From: Gonapodya sp. JEL0774
Lineage: Eukaryota; Monoblepharomycota; Monoblepharidomycetes; Monoblepharidales; Gonapodyaceae
Length of the DNA stretch: 64,000 nt
Direction: 5' to 3'
Assembly: GCA_027604505.1 (NCBI GenBank)
Contig: JADIIX010000108.1
Location: forward strand, 1-64,000
The translations under genes and the position numbers were made by a program. Shown piece after piece: positions 10,839 through 24,200 of the stretch (positions are counted from its first letter, which is position 1; each line of letters begins with the position of its first letter). Below the pieces are notes generated by a model. The model had not been told where the DNA came from. It worked only from the letters and a program-made list of their open reading frames with translations, and ran no database searches.

Positions 10839-13107
10839 ATGAAGTATCTCGACGACGAAGTGATTGAGCGGATGAACGCCGCGATATCGTCTGTGGATGC
10901 AGGCGATCATCGGATTTACGGGCGGATCGAGTCGTATTCGTGTGAGTGCTCCCAGCTACAGAGCTCGCTTGGGGGGGAAGACGAGCGACTGCTAAATTTC
11001 GCTCCTCCCGTACGGCTCCACTGTCTCGCTAATGTGACCGTTGTGTGTGATGTCCTCACTGCTCTCTCCGCCTGTTTCTGGGTCTCGTTGACTCCCATTC
11101 ATTCAATGAACATCCGCACCCAACACGCCAGGCAAGACGACGCCCGACGACCGTTCTCTCAAGAAACACATCGAGTCTCGCTTTCCACTCAAATCTGACA
11201 GACCGGACCAAAACGCAAACACCACTTCCTCTCCTGTCACGAGCGCACTTTCACCGACGACCGCTCATACTGTCCTACCAAACTCACCGCTCCTGTCGCC
11301 GTCCTCTCCTGCGTTCCCGCCAACGCAAATCGCTTCTCCGGGCACAACTCCAACCTCCAACTCCTACCTCCTCGACCCGTCATCCGCCTTTCGCCTGCCG
11401 CCCTATTCCACTTCTTTCCCATCTTCGTGGGGTTCGCCCACGTCTACTCATTTCATGGAGCGTTTTGCCCCAGCATTCGCTGCAGGATCTGCCGGAACCA
11501 TTGAGCCAAAGGCAGAACCCATGACGGATGTGGACAGGGACCCCGTCCAGCGGAAGACATTTTTCTACCTGGTCGCCACGCTCAATGCGGCGTACCCAGA
11601 TTACGACTTCAGGTGGGTTCTCTTTCATTGCATGTACTTTTGCCATTTTGTTTGAAAGTGGCAGAAAGCCAGTATGTAGTGCAGTGGTCAAGTGGACATC
11701 TTTGTGGTGTCGAGCAGAGAGCAAGAGAGGGAGAATATCAGAAATGGCCGGAGAGCGATCGTTAGCGACTCATCCTTTCTGGTCCGTCCAATCTCATGCA
11801 TCCCATTCACCTTTACTCCTAGTGACGTGCCCCCCTCCACCTTCCTCCGCCTCCCTTCTGCCGCGAGGACCCGCAACTCCCTCCTCTCCTCATTTCCCCG
11901 CACAGTGCACGGCGTATCCCTCCTGGACGCTCTCTTCCGCGTCCTCGACGATGAAATCGACCTCGAAGGCTGCGAGGGGTTCCGGTACGAACCCGAGGGT
12001 ACCGAAGGCGATCCATATGGGGAATTGAGTGTGCTGTGAGTTGGTACGGTAGACATCTGGAGTTCGTTGTTTATGTGAAGCCGGTGTTCAAGCCCTTTGG
12101 AAGGCAGTGCCCCCCTTTGAATGACTTCCATCTTTTGGATTGGAGGGAAACGGGAATCTCGGAGGGCAACGTGATAAGCTCATACGAGCGGTTTTTTATC
12201 CAACGAGAGCCGGACCTGGGCCGCGTCTGACTTTGAAGTAGTGTGGATGATGGTGGTCTCATTGTTACGATTACCCGTCCAACTCCAAGCTGGTCCTTTC
12301 ACTACCTATTTTTCAATCGGCGTCTCCGAAGAGTTGTGTACGTCACTTTTAGAGCTTCCAGGTACGTTTGACGCTGTTTTAGTGTATTGGCATGTTGATC
12401 GCATGATCGCCCTTCCCTCTCGCACTCATGTCGACTATAATGTGTTTCTTGAAACATTCCACCTCATGTGGCGTACACTGTATGTCGTCAGTCCTCTCGC
12501 CCCTCCCACCACGCCGCCAGATACCCCCATGTTCGCCTCCTCCCCCTTCTCCCCGCCATCGTCCTCTCCCCCGTCCACCGACCAGACTAACCCGAGGTCC
12601 ACCAATCCGCCCGCCGATTCGGATGACGACTACGACCCCGAGTCAGTTCCCTTCCCCATCGAGATCGACATGGAGGAATGGGCCAAGGGAGATTGGAGAG
12701 CAAGGCTGGGTTTGGATGGGGAGGTTGGTGTGGTGGGGCAGAGTAATGGAGCGTCTGGATGGAGTGTCGGTTCTGGTGCCGCGCCTGTCAGCTCGAGCAG
12801 GTCGGTTACGGCAGGTTCAGGAATTGACGGACAACTGTCCCTGGTACAACCAGGTCTGTCACTCTCACCGACATGGTCAAATGGAGCGTCTGGCTCTAGT
12901 GCCGCACCACCGCGAAAGCGTCGTGTAAGTGAGGCGGGAATCCGGGACTCTTCGACCACGGACGGTTTTGGGGGCGGAGCTGTACGCGGTGGACGGCAAT
13001 TGGAAAAGACCGACGGGGGTGCACAAGCAAGACTGGGTGGGGTGGTCGCAGGTTCGACTGCCCTGAGTCCGGTGCGGAGGGGCAAGAGTGGCGCACTTGG
13101 TTTGTGA
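10839..13107 (+). CDS. MAF1: MAF1, repressor of RNA polymerase III
   Basis: Exons 10839-10941, 11132-11612, 11823-12035, 12290-12361 and 12492-13107 encode 494 residues. The start MKYLDDEVIERMNAAISSVD leads into GDHRIYGRIESYSCK, the MAF1 A-box. After a Ser/Pro-rich insert comes RKTFFYLVATLNAAYPDYDF, then the B/C region with LLDALFRVLDDEIDLEGCE and DPYGE, and WSFHYLFFNRRLRRVVY. An acidic segment and a candidate NLS (PRKRRVS) are in the tail. MAF1 binds RNA polymerase III and blocks its initiation under stress or TORC1 inhibition, and is itself controlled by phosphorylation in the Ser-rich inserts. The protein is longer than human MAF1 because of disordered inserts. It begins about 190 bp after the cyclin gene. 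Confidence 0.93.
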
Positions 13108-13719
13108 CAAAGTAGGTGCTTGAACGATGAATGAGCACGTGCACTGGCGGGGTGCAATGTGACCAGTTTCCGAGACAGATCCATTGGTGATTGTTGGTAT
13201 TGTGAATATGTTTTGGATGCGGTGGTGTCTCATGTCCGTACTACTAGTTCCTTTTGAAGATGTCTTCTGTTCCTTTTCATTCTCTTTCACGAGTATGACT
13301 TAATTTGTTGTACGGTGTTGACTCTTGTATCAGTAGCATAATGAATACGTCGCATCACATTTTGTTCATTCCTGTGAAGCGATTTCGGGAAAAGTTGTGC
13401 ATGGATTACTTTGTGGAACTAGCACGAGCAACCGATCAAAATTCAACTCACCTCAATCTCCGGGAGCAAACACCTCTCGTTGATGGCGTCTATAAATCTG
13501 GAATCGGCGCCAAGGAGACAGTGTCCCAAACTCCCTCCCCATCAATACCGCTCTCAGCTCACCAGTGGACCATCCATCCTCTTGTGGACTCCCACCGCTC
13601 GGTTCCGCGACTGCTTGGGCCTGGTCGGACCGCTGGCAATGCGATGATCATGTGGTGTCCACAATACACTTGCGTCGCCGTCTTGGAATGTGTTATTACA
13701 CATTAGAACGTGTCATGCT
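13108..13719. other. Intergenic
   Basis: Between the MAF1 stop and the inverted cyclin fragment. Short ORFs exist, but none has recognisable content or convincing splice structure. Confidence 0.4.
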
Positions 13720-14250
13720 CGAGGCGTGGACTCGCGGTCAGCCTTCGGTCTCGACTCGGGGAAGCCCGCCAGGCCCTGGTCCCACTTCCACCACGTACCC
13801 CACTTGTCCCAATGTCGGTCGTCGTCCCACCTCCGCCCTTGGTCCCACTCCTGCTTATTTCCACCCGCATTTGCGACGACCCGACACCAAAGCAGGTGGC
13901 TCATACGCGCAACGTGCCGGTGCAGAAGGTCCACAGAGACGTCGAAACGGAGCACTCTGAGGAGGGCGAGCTCCGCAGATACAAGGAAGTCGCGGAGTGT
14001 GTGGTAGGTCTAATGAATAGCTCGAAACGTCAACCGGCGTGAGGTGCGGGGTGAAAGAAGGTGTGTTCATCGATCGATCATGGTACGAGCCTGCCGCGAC
14101 ACTCAATTAATGTTGCCCCGTATTTTTCACTTGTGAATCTACCAGAGAAGAGAGCAAAGTAAGTCCGATCCGGGTGGAGTGATTGTAATAAATAGCATAA
14201 TGCACTTGGTTGGTACTTTCGGATATCAGAGATACTTTGCTGGTTTGGAT
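13720..14250 (-). pseudogene. Inverted, internally deleted partial copy of the cyclin gene
   Basis: Read on the minus strand, 14250-14110 matches 8300-8420, and 14080-13720 matches about 9340-9720 of the cyclin gene, including intron 2 with its TAG acceptor and the exon encoding LRDFLVSAELALLRVLRFDV. The ~900 bp in between, which holds the start codon and most of cyclin box 1, is absent, and the copy stops inside the Arg/Asp-rich insert. It therefore cannot encode a cyclin. Substitutions throughout show that the duplication is not recent. Confidence 0.75.
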
Positions 14251-14331
14251 CCAGGGTTTTTTTATGTACATAGTTCAATTCCAATAAGACGACCAAGTGC
14301 AATTGCACGGAAGATTGCGACACAAAATCAA

Positions 14332-16856
14332 TCAGGCAGATATTCCACCAACAGAATCTTTCTGCATGTCCAACCGAAGCTTCTCTTGTTCTAGCTCTCC
14401 GGCTTCCTCCAAAGTAATGTGCACCTTGGGTCCGACGAACCATTTTTTGGCGCTTACACTACAAGGGGGGAACGTAATTTGAAGCATCTGTCACTCAGCT
14501 ATTGGACGAGATTTTGTACTCACAACCAGTAAACTGTGATCAGAATGGTGAAGCCAACCAGCATGATCTGAAAGGTAATAGTAGGTAGTTTAGACTGACG
14601 AAAACGTTGTCGCATTTACCATGTACAAGTGGGCTTACAGGAGAGTAGTTCAAGTTTTGAGCGGTAACTGGCATAGTCTGAATGGAAGTTGGCGAAATGA
14701 GCTTGGAGATGTCGAAATCATTCCGCGATGTTTAACTTCACCTGAGGAATACTAAGAATGGCAACAACGTAGAACATCCACACGACTGATATCACGTTGA
14801 TAGGGATAGAGAGTCTTCCCAGGTCTTACAGATGGAAGTGTGAAGTGTCAGGACTTCATTGATCAGAAAATGGATACACGTACTGAAGAAACTCTGCTTG
14901 AACGTATCACGAGCCCAGAGAAGTTTGCAAATCGTTGGAATAGTGTATGCAATGTTAGCGCCAATCTGCAAAGGTGCGGCAGAGAAATGCTTTGAAAACT
15001 TTGATATGTCCTCTTGGCTTAGAAACACGCACCGTGGAAAAGGCAGAGAAAGCACTGATCGCGACAGAGGACCCGAAGTTCACCAAAAGAAGCAAACATG
15101 TGATTAAAGTTATGAACCAGACCGCTCGGAGGGGTTGTTGGGTTTTGGGGTGCACCTACACGATAGTGTGATTTGCTTAGGGATGACTCCATGCACCACG
15201 GTGCTATGAAACGTGGGTACTTACCGAGTGGAAGTATTTTGGGATCGCCCCGTCCCGAGCCCATGCGTCTTCCAGTGGGGACAATGAGTAAGCGGGATGC
15301 AAGTTAGACAACTCAGAAGGGAAAACTCACATAGTGCCCTAGATTCACCGTTTACTGCGGTCTGATTGTTCCAGATGAATTGCATAATCATCATCACGGT
15401 TCTATTTACAGGTTTGGTCGGGGCATTAAATCTATTGAGCACGGTGGGATTGCTTTTCATTATCTCAGAGAACTTACAGGAAAATGGTCGCCCACTTGCT
15501 GCCACCTGTTCCCTATAATCAGAGGAAATGCGCAATGAACCAAGACGGTTTTGCTCATCTCGAATCTGTGACGCACCTGCTCAAATGCACAAACCATTGG
15601 TTGGGCGTATCTACATTCGAGGACCGCCTCAACATCGGGCACCGTGAACACAAGAATCAAGACAAATGCGTATCCAAGGACCTGCGACGCCGCAAGGGCA
15701 AACACAATGGATCGCGCGGGTGTTACTGATGCATCGACTGTTTCTTCGGAAAGGTGGGCGGACATGTCGTATCCTGAATATCATGTGAGCAGTGTGAGTT
15801 ATCGCGCAAATGTTGTGGAGTAAACGTATATCTGCGCCGCCCCTCACCCCAGAAGACCCAAATTGGCATAAGAAGACCCAGTTGCGTGACGGTTGCGGGA
15901 TTGTCCCAGCCCGTGCCGTCAATATACGCTCCGACTGTTGTAAAAAAAGGATAAGGAACAAGCTTCGTGGCTCTGTACGAGCGGTGATTACTTACATGTT
16001 TCGGCTACGGTGGCTTTTACGGGAGACATGACCAGCATCGGAATGCCAATCACAAAAGCTCCAGACGCAACTGAAGAGAATCGGAGAGATGCGGTTAGTT
16101 TCGCCACGACTGTAGATGCTGTACCAGAGGTCTCACCTCCAACCAAAACAACGTAAGTGGAATAACGGAGAAAACGTTCGCCCAGAGAGTTCTACCACAC
16201 CGCAATAAAATGAGAGTCGTGAACCGTTGGAAGAGGCAACGGCGTCAAACTGACTGTGATTGCACCAGAAAGAGCAAATGCGACTCCGATAGCGTAGACA
16301 AAGCCGGTACTTGGTACGAAGTCCGGGTCGCTGATTTGAATCAAGGAAGCCTGATCACAATATTTCATCATTGCGGTGCTCTCAAGTTGCTACAAACGGT
16401 TTTACTCACTATAAAGGATGCAGTGCTTAGGGCGACGGATGCTCCACTGACGATCAGGCTGCAGATGTTATACCACCCAGTGATCCACGCCATCCAGGGA
16501 GCCCATTCGGGGGGAGATAACTTTGCACTCCAGTAGTAAAGACCTCCAGCAGTCTGTTACGACAGTGCAAAATCGAAACAAACAACGTGGACAGAAATAT
16601 ATGTACGAGCACTCACAGGGTAGGTACTGCAGATTTCAGCCATTGAAAGCGCTGTCGTCATGCAGAATACGGCTACAATTGGCTGGAAATGCCGAGGACA
16701 TAATGGTCACGAAATCCACCCAAGCAATAACAATGACGCAATCCGGTAACTTACCCATCCGATCAGCATAACCTGCGGTCCCCCCGTGGTGGAGGCGTAC
16801 GTGTAGAGTGTCGCCACGGAGCAAACGTACCCCATGAATCCGAGTGAGGTTCCCAT
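14332..16856 (-). CDS. Amino acid / GABA permease of the fungal UGA4/BAT1 type (APC superfamily)
   Basis: A multi-exon gene. The first recognised exon (16856-16755) encodes a first membrane helix ending TTGGPQVMLIGW. Later exons give PIVAVFCMTTALSMAEICST, then TAGGLYYWSAKLSPPEWAPW, SLIVSGASVALSTASF, the loop DGTGWDNPATVTQLGLLMP and the family signature YDMSAHLSEET. The last exon has KKWFVGPKVHITLEEAGELE, the usual cytosolic C-terminus, ending at 14332. These motifs are those of fungal permeases for GABA, choline or amino acids; the substrate cannot be told from sequence. Most exons are 60-230 nt. The N-terminal tail before the first helix is not resolved, and an upstream exon may be missing. 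Expected in the plasma or vacuolar membrane. Confidence 0.85.
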
Positions 16857-17800
16857 GTTGAGGCTTAATAACGCGCTTTTCAGCCGCCATGCCTCACAGT
16901 GTTTGAAAGAGACAGTCTCACAGAAAACCCCATGATCTCTTGAGCTCCTGCCTGTAGCCCAGTTTCGCAAGCGCAACCTCGTCTATAGCGCAGTCTGCTT
17001 GAGCTTTATCACGCGGTTGATGTGTGATCCACACTCACCTGCTTTTACTTTGTCACCCTTCGACATAACGCAGGTCGGTCGGTTGCGAGATGGACGTACA
17101 GAGTGGAGGAGACCGCTCCCCATTATAAAGCTCTCCCAGCACCGGCGGAGTTTGCCGGGCCTCGATCAGGCGTTCGGACCGTCGAGGTCGGCCCGCCCTC
17201 CCCTATTACGATTGCCTCTCCAACCTGCCTTCTACATTTCTTGAAATTCAGTTGTTGCAAATGAAAGACGAGGCAGGGGGTGTGACCAAGGCGGTGTCTG
17301 AGGTGAAGACGTGAGGAAAGACGAGGTAGTGGGAAGAGCGAGAATCCGGAGGATAAGTGGCAGTTGGCTGCCTTATAAGTGACATGGGTGAAGAAGCGGA
17401 GAATAGAGGTTGGGGAAAGTGAGACAGATGTAATAGAAGCATGTGATAAATGCTGGTGGTGATCCAAATGTGATCACCGGAGACGACTATTGTTGTGCGT
17501 TTTGGAAGACAGAACTAATAGATCCTAAGCACGCAAAATATGACCAAGTTAGAGTACCATGAGCCGTGCGGGCAAGTAAACAGCTCGCTCTTCGCAGAAT
17601 GCACTGGTGTACTCACCGGTTCCCGCCAAATGAAGGAGCTTCAACGGCGAAATCGCCCGTGGATGCACCGAAAGGAAGGCAAAGAAAAGCATCAGAATGT
17701 CTTTTCTTGTGGAATTAATGAGAAACTGTCGATGTCTCGAGGGTCTCGCGTTTGCGCGGTTTGTTGTGGCAATTGTCGGTAAAACCCACTGACCCCACTG
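16857..17800. other. Divergent intergenic region
   Basis: Probable shared promoter region between the permease (-) and the Sel1-repeat gene (+). Small ORFs have no recognisable content. First exons of either gene may be hidden here. Confidence 0.35.
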
Positions 17801-18411
17801 GTCCTTCTGTCTTCAACAACAAGCCAACACCAATTGGCGCCGATGCCACACGAACACGCCCGGAATCCTTCAATGTCCGATTCATTGATCCCGCTGCCAA
17901 CGCCGCTGCCCAAACCAGCGGGGCAACTTCCGGAGCCGTCGGACAAGGAGTTCAAAGGCGAACTGCAGGACCCGTTGCAGTTGGGAATTTGGTGAGCATC
18001 GGCGACATCGAAACTAAAACTGGATATTTCATGTTGATTGTCGGCGATGGATAGTGGGATGACAAGTGCGGGCGAATCTACGGACGTTGATGATTTGGAA
18101 GTTTCTCCCAGACGTTTTGCGTGATTTTGGAACTTGGAACGGGGAGCTGGAGCTCACACGGTCACCTATTTTGCGAAGAATTTTTGTGTTCCAGGCCTTG
18201 GCGGCTTGAATAGTGGGTATTGCACTTGCAGGACTACGGACAGGTTCACGGTGGCAGGAGCGGAATCCGACAATTTTCGCGATATTTCTTCGTTGCAAAA
18301 TTTTATTTGCATTACTCAAAAAATGGCATTGAGCTGGTCCAACTGTCTGTGGACGTGCTACATCCATGGCTGATCCTCACGGCCTTCGCCCACTGCCCAC
18401 TCCCCACGAAG

Positions 18412-20311
18412 GCACCACGAAAACCTCCGCCTTCCCGCCTCGGCCTACTTTTTCTCCATCTCCGCGTCACAGGGGAACCCACTCGGTCTCATCCTATATG
18501 GCCTCTCCCTCCGCCATGGCTGGGGAGTCAAACAGGACCCCGTGCTCGGATTCAAGTGCTTCCAACTCGCTGCAAAGAGCGCCGTATGGGAATTGGAAGA
18601 GGGAATCGGGCACGGTGGTGGTATTGGTGGAGCTGGTGGGGCTGCATCAGGAGCGGGCACCGGTATATCAGGAACAACGACTACATATGGTTCACACATT
18701 ACCACCACCAATCCGTCTCCCACTCCACTCACCAACCCCGCCCTTGCCCGTGTCGGTGTAAGCCCTAACGCCCACCCCCCTCTCATAACCCGTCAGTCCA
18801 CCACAGACACGGCCCTCGAAACCCTCATCCACGACACGTTCGAACCTGCCGTATCTTCCTCTATGTTCACGTCTGGCGGGAAAGTCGCCGCACCTGATTT
18901 TTCTGGCGCAGCAGGCGCAGTTCCCGCCGCGGACGACAGTTCATCCACATCATCTCTGTCCTTGGAACACCAATCGGGTACCTCCAAGGTTCTCTCCCTC
19001 CTCGGCATCCACAAACGCAGACCAAGTTCAAGTTCCTCGACTGACTCACGAACACCGAGCTATGCGGGCTCTCTGTCAAATCTCACCCAACCGCCTGTTC
19101 AGTCCACACCACCAGTTGCACCACAGACCGCTCCTCTACTCCCGACCATCGAAGCCATTCAAAACCGCTCATCCGGTGCAACCGCCACCGGTTCCCAACC
19201 TGCAGGATCTGACTTTATCGCCCCGCCCCGCCGCGCGTCCATCTCCGCCCCGTATGTCCCTACTCAAGGTTCCGCCGCACCAGCGTACCCTGTTCAACCC
19301 GTACCGACTCCACCGGTCGACTCTGCCAATCCGACTCCCATCCCGGACGTTGAACCACCAGTTTTTGTCCCCACACCCCGCGGCTCGTCTCGTCTCGCCG
19401 TCTTGTCCCAGCCCGACCCCACCACCGCCGCAGCCGGCTCTGACATCTCTGCGGATCCCTTGTCCCCTATATCCCCCGTCTCTCCCACACCTGCCGTGGA
19501 CTCTGATCTCACATTCACCTACCCACAGCCCTCCACCACGTCAAGCTCTGCCTCCCTCCCGACCGACCAAGACCCCGGTCCCGTACGACCGCCCCGACAA
19601 CCCACGGGTCCCGTCCTCGTCGACGAGACGAGCGGACCCGTCATGACGCTTTCCCGCAAACGACCTGCCGGTGGCGCTGGAGCTCCCTCAGACACCACCA
19701 ACGAAGCGTCGACCGACGAAGCAGGGGAACAAAGCGCGGCGTTTACCAAGACAGGTGGGGAGCAAGAACCAGTGGCGGCACTCAAGCAGATCGCGTCGCA
19801 GCAGTTGGTGTTGGCCATTTTTGAGATGGGGCAGGTGAGTTCGCCACTCGCCCGTTCAGACAGATCCTGCTTTAGCGGGGTATCGTGGAATGATCCCTAC
19901 CCTCTACCCTCGTCGTGTCCATCTCGGTCCCTGATACTTGTGCCACCATGACTGACCGCCCTTCCTCCCCTTCACCTCCGACCCTAGTCATTCGCCTACG
20001 GATGGGGCACCCCGCCGAACCCCTCCCTCGCCCTCCACTACTATACCCTTGCCTCCAAACTCGGCGACGCCAGCGCCATGGAATGCCTCGGTGATGCCTG
20101 TATGCGCGGTGACCTAGGTCTCAAGCGGGACAAGTACACCGCCGCGCAGTGGTACAAGCGGGCCATCAAGGCCGGCGGGATGAAGAACGTGCCTGGGATG
20201 GAGTGGGTGTGGAAGGAGAAGTACGAGGAGGGGGCAAGAGAGGGGCAGCAGGGGAAGAAAGGGTTTGGGGGGTTTCAGTGGAAGAAGCCGGAATGGATGG
20301 GAGCAAAGTGA
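18412..20311 (+). CDS. Sel1-repeat protein with a long Ser/Pro-rich insert
   Basis: The supported exons are 18412-19834 and 19988-20311, joined in phase 0. The first begins with a Sel1-like helix pair (LRLPASAYFFSISASQGNPL, then YGLSLRHGWGVKQDPVLGFK). About 400 residues rich in Ser, Pro and Thr follow, and then the Sel1 region resumes (FAYGWGTPPNPSLALHYYTL, ASKLGDASAMECLGD, DKYTAAQWYKRAIKAGG). The signature LRHGWG is typical of fungal Sel1 proteins of the Dsf2 type, scaffolds linked to signalling or chitin synthase control, but orthology is not certain. An upstream exon rich in Ala/Gly may lie near 17800-17990 (GTGAGC donor), so the true N-terminus is unresolved. Confidence 0.7.
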
Positions 20312-21206
20312 GGGGCAAGACGGTTAGGTCACGGACAGGGAAGGAACAACACGCTCGCTGTGGCGTGACGGAGTATCATGAAAGGGCGTAATCGGTGATC
20401 ACCCACGTTCGAGCTTTGCTCCTTCTTGGAGTCTTTTTGGACAGGCCTAACCGGTCGCCTATGTTCATGGAGCTTCGCCGCTCTCGGAGTTCTTTCGGGC
20501 ATGTTATCGAGCGACCACTTCGGATCTTTGACTGTTGGAAGTCGTTTGTATGGCCGAAATTCGCGGTTTGATCTGGTATGATCCACGATTGTCCACGATG
20601 ACGCGCACTTTGCGGTCTAGTCCATGTTTGAACGTCGAACCGTTAGTGCGCTGCTCACTTGAATGCGAAGTGGTTGTCTCTGGTTGTCTTTTGATTGTCT
20701 TTTAGTTTTAAAGGCAGGTAGATTTGGACATTGAAAACGCACTAAATGTGAAATCTTTTGTTCGCATATGTCCTGTGGTACGGTCGCGAAAAGAGAAACA
20801 TCTTCTTGGCGCCGATTGATCCCCGTTTTGCTTTTGAATTCAATACATACTATGACATCGGATTCGCGGATCTCAACGGTCAAGCCGCGTGAGCCACGAG
20901 AGTCAAACTATGTGAACATAACAAGATTATAGAACGCGAACAGCATTCGGGGTATATATAATATAATATTTATAAAAACAAGAGTTGCAACAGCCCCATA
21001 AGAGGCGAAACAGCCTCCCCCAACTTCTAGATCGACACCCCCCTAAGCCGCCCTCGGCCACAGCTGACCCCACTCCATCCATACCAACACGCTAGCGCCT
21101 CTTTCCAGCCCATGAAATGACCTCACACGCCTTCCCACCTCATCCATCCACCGAGGGAGCAATCGGGGCATCATCAGAAGACAAATCCCGACCAGCTCCC
21201 ACGGCT
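20312..21206. other. Intergenic, AT-rich in part
   Basis: Convergent 3' flanks of the Sel1 gene (+) and the coiled-coil gene (-). An AT-rich patch (tatataatataatattta) lies near 20953. No gene is seen. Confidence 0.45.
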
Positions 21207-24200
21207 TCAGTCTTGGCGGTCGTAAGCGGTGTTACTAAAGATAAGGCGTGTCAGAAAACTGGGATTGCTCCAGACAAAGTGGTCATTGAACACTTACGCC
21301 AACCTCCTCTCAGTGCCATGTCCAGCGGGAGCCGCGGAGACATTTCCGCATGGAAACTTCTGCATACTCCCCGGGTCCGACTTAAGCAACGTCAATTGGA
21401 AGAAATGAAGGGGATAAAGAGTAAATGAATCGTACTGTTCCTGGTTGAGCTGGTATCCAAGACTTCGACTCACTGTTTTGCTTACTGGACTCCTGACATC
21501 GGCTGAAGCCCGCGCGAAATACTTCTCACAATCAAATGGACCGCCCCACCCCTCTCCCCATGTTGGAAGCCGGGGGTCCAGCTGCGCATCTCGTGCATCA
21601 TGCGCATCCCTTCCGCCCGTGCCAATGGATCCTCCTTCCTTTGGTGCATTCGGATCTACACTCGGTTGCATCCCAGTGCAACTTCGAGCCGCTGCTTTTG
21701 TTGCTACTTCGAGCTGTCGTGAGAACCTGAGTGTTGGTTTGCGACTGCCCCACGATTGAGCCGGTGGAGGGATCTGTCCTGACACGGGAGTGATGCCGTT
21801 GGTGGATGGTTCTTCATGAATTTTGGTAGATCCAGTCACCAGTGTACTTTGTGAGCTTGAGCATGAGGCGTTTGTAGAGCTGTCCACGAGTGAAAAAGCC
21901 ACTATGATGAGAGCCAATGCGTAATATCACAGGAAAGTCAGCAAGTCTGCAAATAGAAATTGCAAATGAGCTGTGAGTGGATTACTCACCGGTTGTCGGC
22001 CCAGATGTACTGCTATGCTCTGATTTCTTCCCGCCAGCCCTATCTCGACGCACCACCATTCGCTGCTCCTGTTCCTTTTTCCAATTGCGCACATCCTCTT
22101 TCGATGGGAGCGATGAACCGGTCCTCTGCAACCGGGATTTGAGAAGAGAGATGTACATACTATCTTCTTCATGTTGCGTTAGAAGACTTCTGCAAAGAGA
22201 AATGCATTTGTAAACCAGGTGAACTGCAAAAAGGGACGTCCAGACACCTACTCGATACGCTTCATGTGTGTAAGATCATAAGATTGCGATGTTTCACCGC
22301 AAATGTGAGATTGCATGACCGGAGCATTCGAAACCTTTGATAGTTAAATCATAAATTCACGAACCTGCGTGAAATTTTGAGTTGGGACGGTCCAACTCAC
22401 CATTTCAGTCGCTTCGTTATCCTTTCCCAATTGTGTTGTTTCGTGCAGTTTTTCCTGGAGTGCATCACTTTTCGAACGCTCGTCAGCGAGTTGTGTTTCT
22501 GCTTCGAGCAGTTCCGTCGTCGCCACCTCAATCTTCAATTTCAACTGAGCTACCATGTGCTGTAGCTCTTGGCATTCGGTGGCGCGCGCTTTACTTTCCA
22601 AACTCAACACGTCGAATTCTCTGACGGTTACCTCCAATGCAAAAGCCTTTGCCTGCCACATTGCGAGCTCGTATGCTTGTTCATGTGAATTCTGCTGTTT
22701 CCTTAATATTTCCTCCTTAAGGTCATCGAGCTGACTGGCTGTTGAATTCAAGACCGTGGCAATGCTACCGGAAAGATCGGTCTTGATTTGCTCATGCTCG
22801 GATAAGAGGGTTCGGAGTTTTGACTGACAGATAGTAAAAGAGTAAGACCTGACTCAATTCAAGAAATGTTCCCGCATTAATTTCAAGCACTCACATCCGA
22901 AATATGTACATCCTCTACGTGTTTTTGAAGGCACTCGTTATCCTCTTGAGCTTTCTTCAGAGCAATGTGGAACTCTTCGCACTTTTGGTCGGCCACGACT
23001 TTTGCGCCCCGTTCCCGCTCGCAGGCCAGCGATAAGTTATCAAATTTCAGTATCACGGCCACCAAAAGAGATTCAAGATTGCGCATGCGAATCTGGTAAT
23101 CCAAGGAATATCACGTGATGTGTTTCCGTGAATGAAGCTGTGGCAACTCACCTTATGTTGTTGGGTTTCTTCTTCTGCGATGCGTGTTCGTTCTTTGAGC
23201 CGATTGATCTCGCTGTCGTTGCGGAATTTCTCGGCGGTGAGATTCTCCGCTTGCAACGACGCAATATGAGCGGTTGCGAGTTGAGTGGAAAGTGAGGTGA
23301 TTTCCCTAGAGCGCGCCTCGAGCGTTGAAGCCATGGATTGGATCTCAACACGAGCTTCTCCAAGTTCGTCCGTGAGACGATCCGTCTCGTTTCTCGATGC
23401 GGGAAGAGATGTTTCAGCCTAAAATACGTTTGATAATGATGATTTTAACAGTCAGTTCACGTCTTGCACTGCGGTCGCGACCCTTGAATACCCACGTTGG
23501 GAGGAGCCTCGAGTATTTTCTTTCCCCCCTCTATGCTCTCCTTCAAGTCCAGCAGTTCATTTTCAGCGCATCTACGCATCATCTCAGCTTCGGTTAGACG
23601 GAGTTGGTAGTCTCGCCGCGCATCCTCGTGGAACCGGATCTTTAAAACAAAAATGGGTGAAGAAGCACTTTGATAGAAGAACAGAAGAAACACAAACTGA
23701 CCTCTTCGACAAGCTGCTCTGTCCTCAGTTCTGTATTTGCAAGGATGCATTGCAGGTTTGCGAGGTCGGCCAACAACACATTGCCGTATTTATCAAACCA
23801 CTCGTTCATCTCGAAGGTTTGCGTAGATTCTTGTCCAATTTTCTTCGGCGACTTGACAAACAACTGGTGGCGTTCATCTATGAGTTCCGCTATCATCACT
23901 CCCTTCTTTTCTTCGGTATCGAACCAGGGCTGTCTGTACTCGGCACGCTGTTCTCTTGCATCTATGAGCATCTTGTCAGTTTCCTTTCTGAAGTGCTGTT
24001 CGAGTGTCAAATTCTCATGATTGTTTTCCATTTCCAAATCCGAAGAACGCTCTAATCTGTCCCTCTCTACCGAATCTTTTGGCAGGTCGTCGTATCTCCT
24101 TTGAAGAATCGCCCACGTCTGGTGCGCCAATGTGTTCCGCTTGCTTTGCTCTTCTTCCAACCTTTGTCCTAAATCCGAGTCCCAAGAAGGTGTCGTGTTG

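Noticed and set aside
12428-12928. Alternative frames across the last MAF1 exon
   Set aside because: They lack the conserved acidic MAF1 segment and the phase-compatible splice with WSFHYLFFNRRL.
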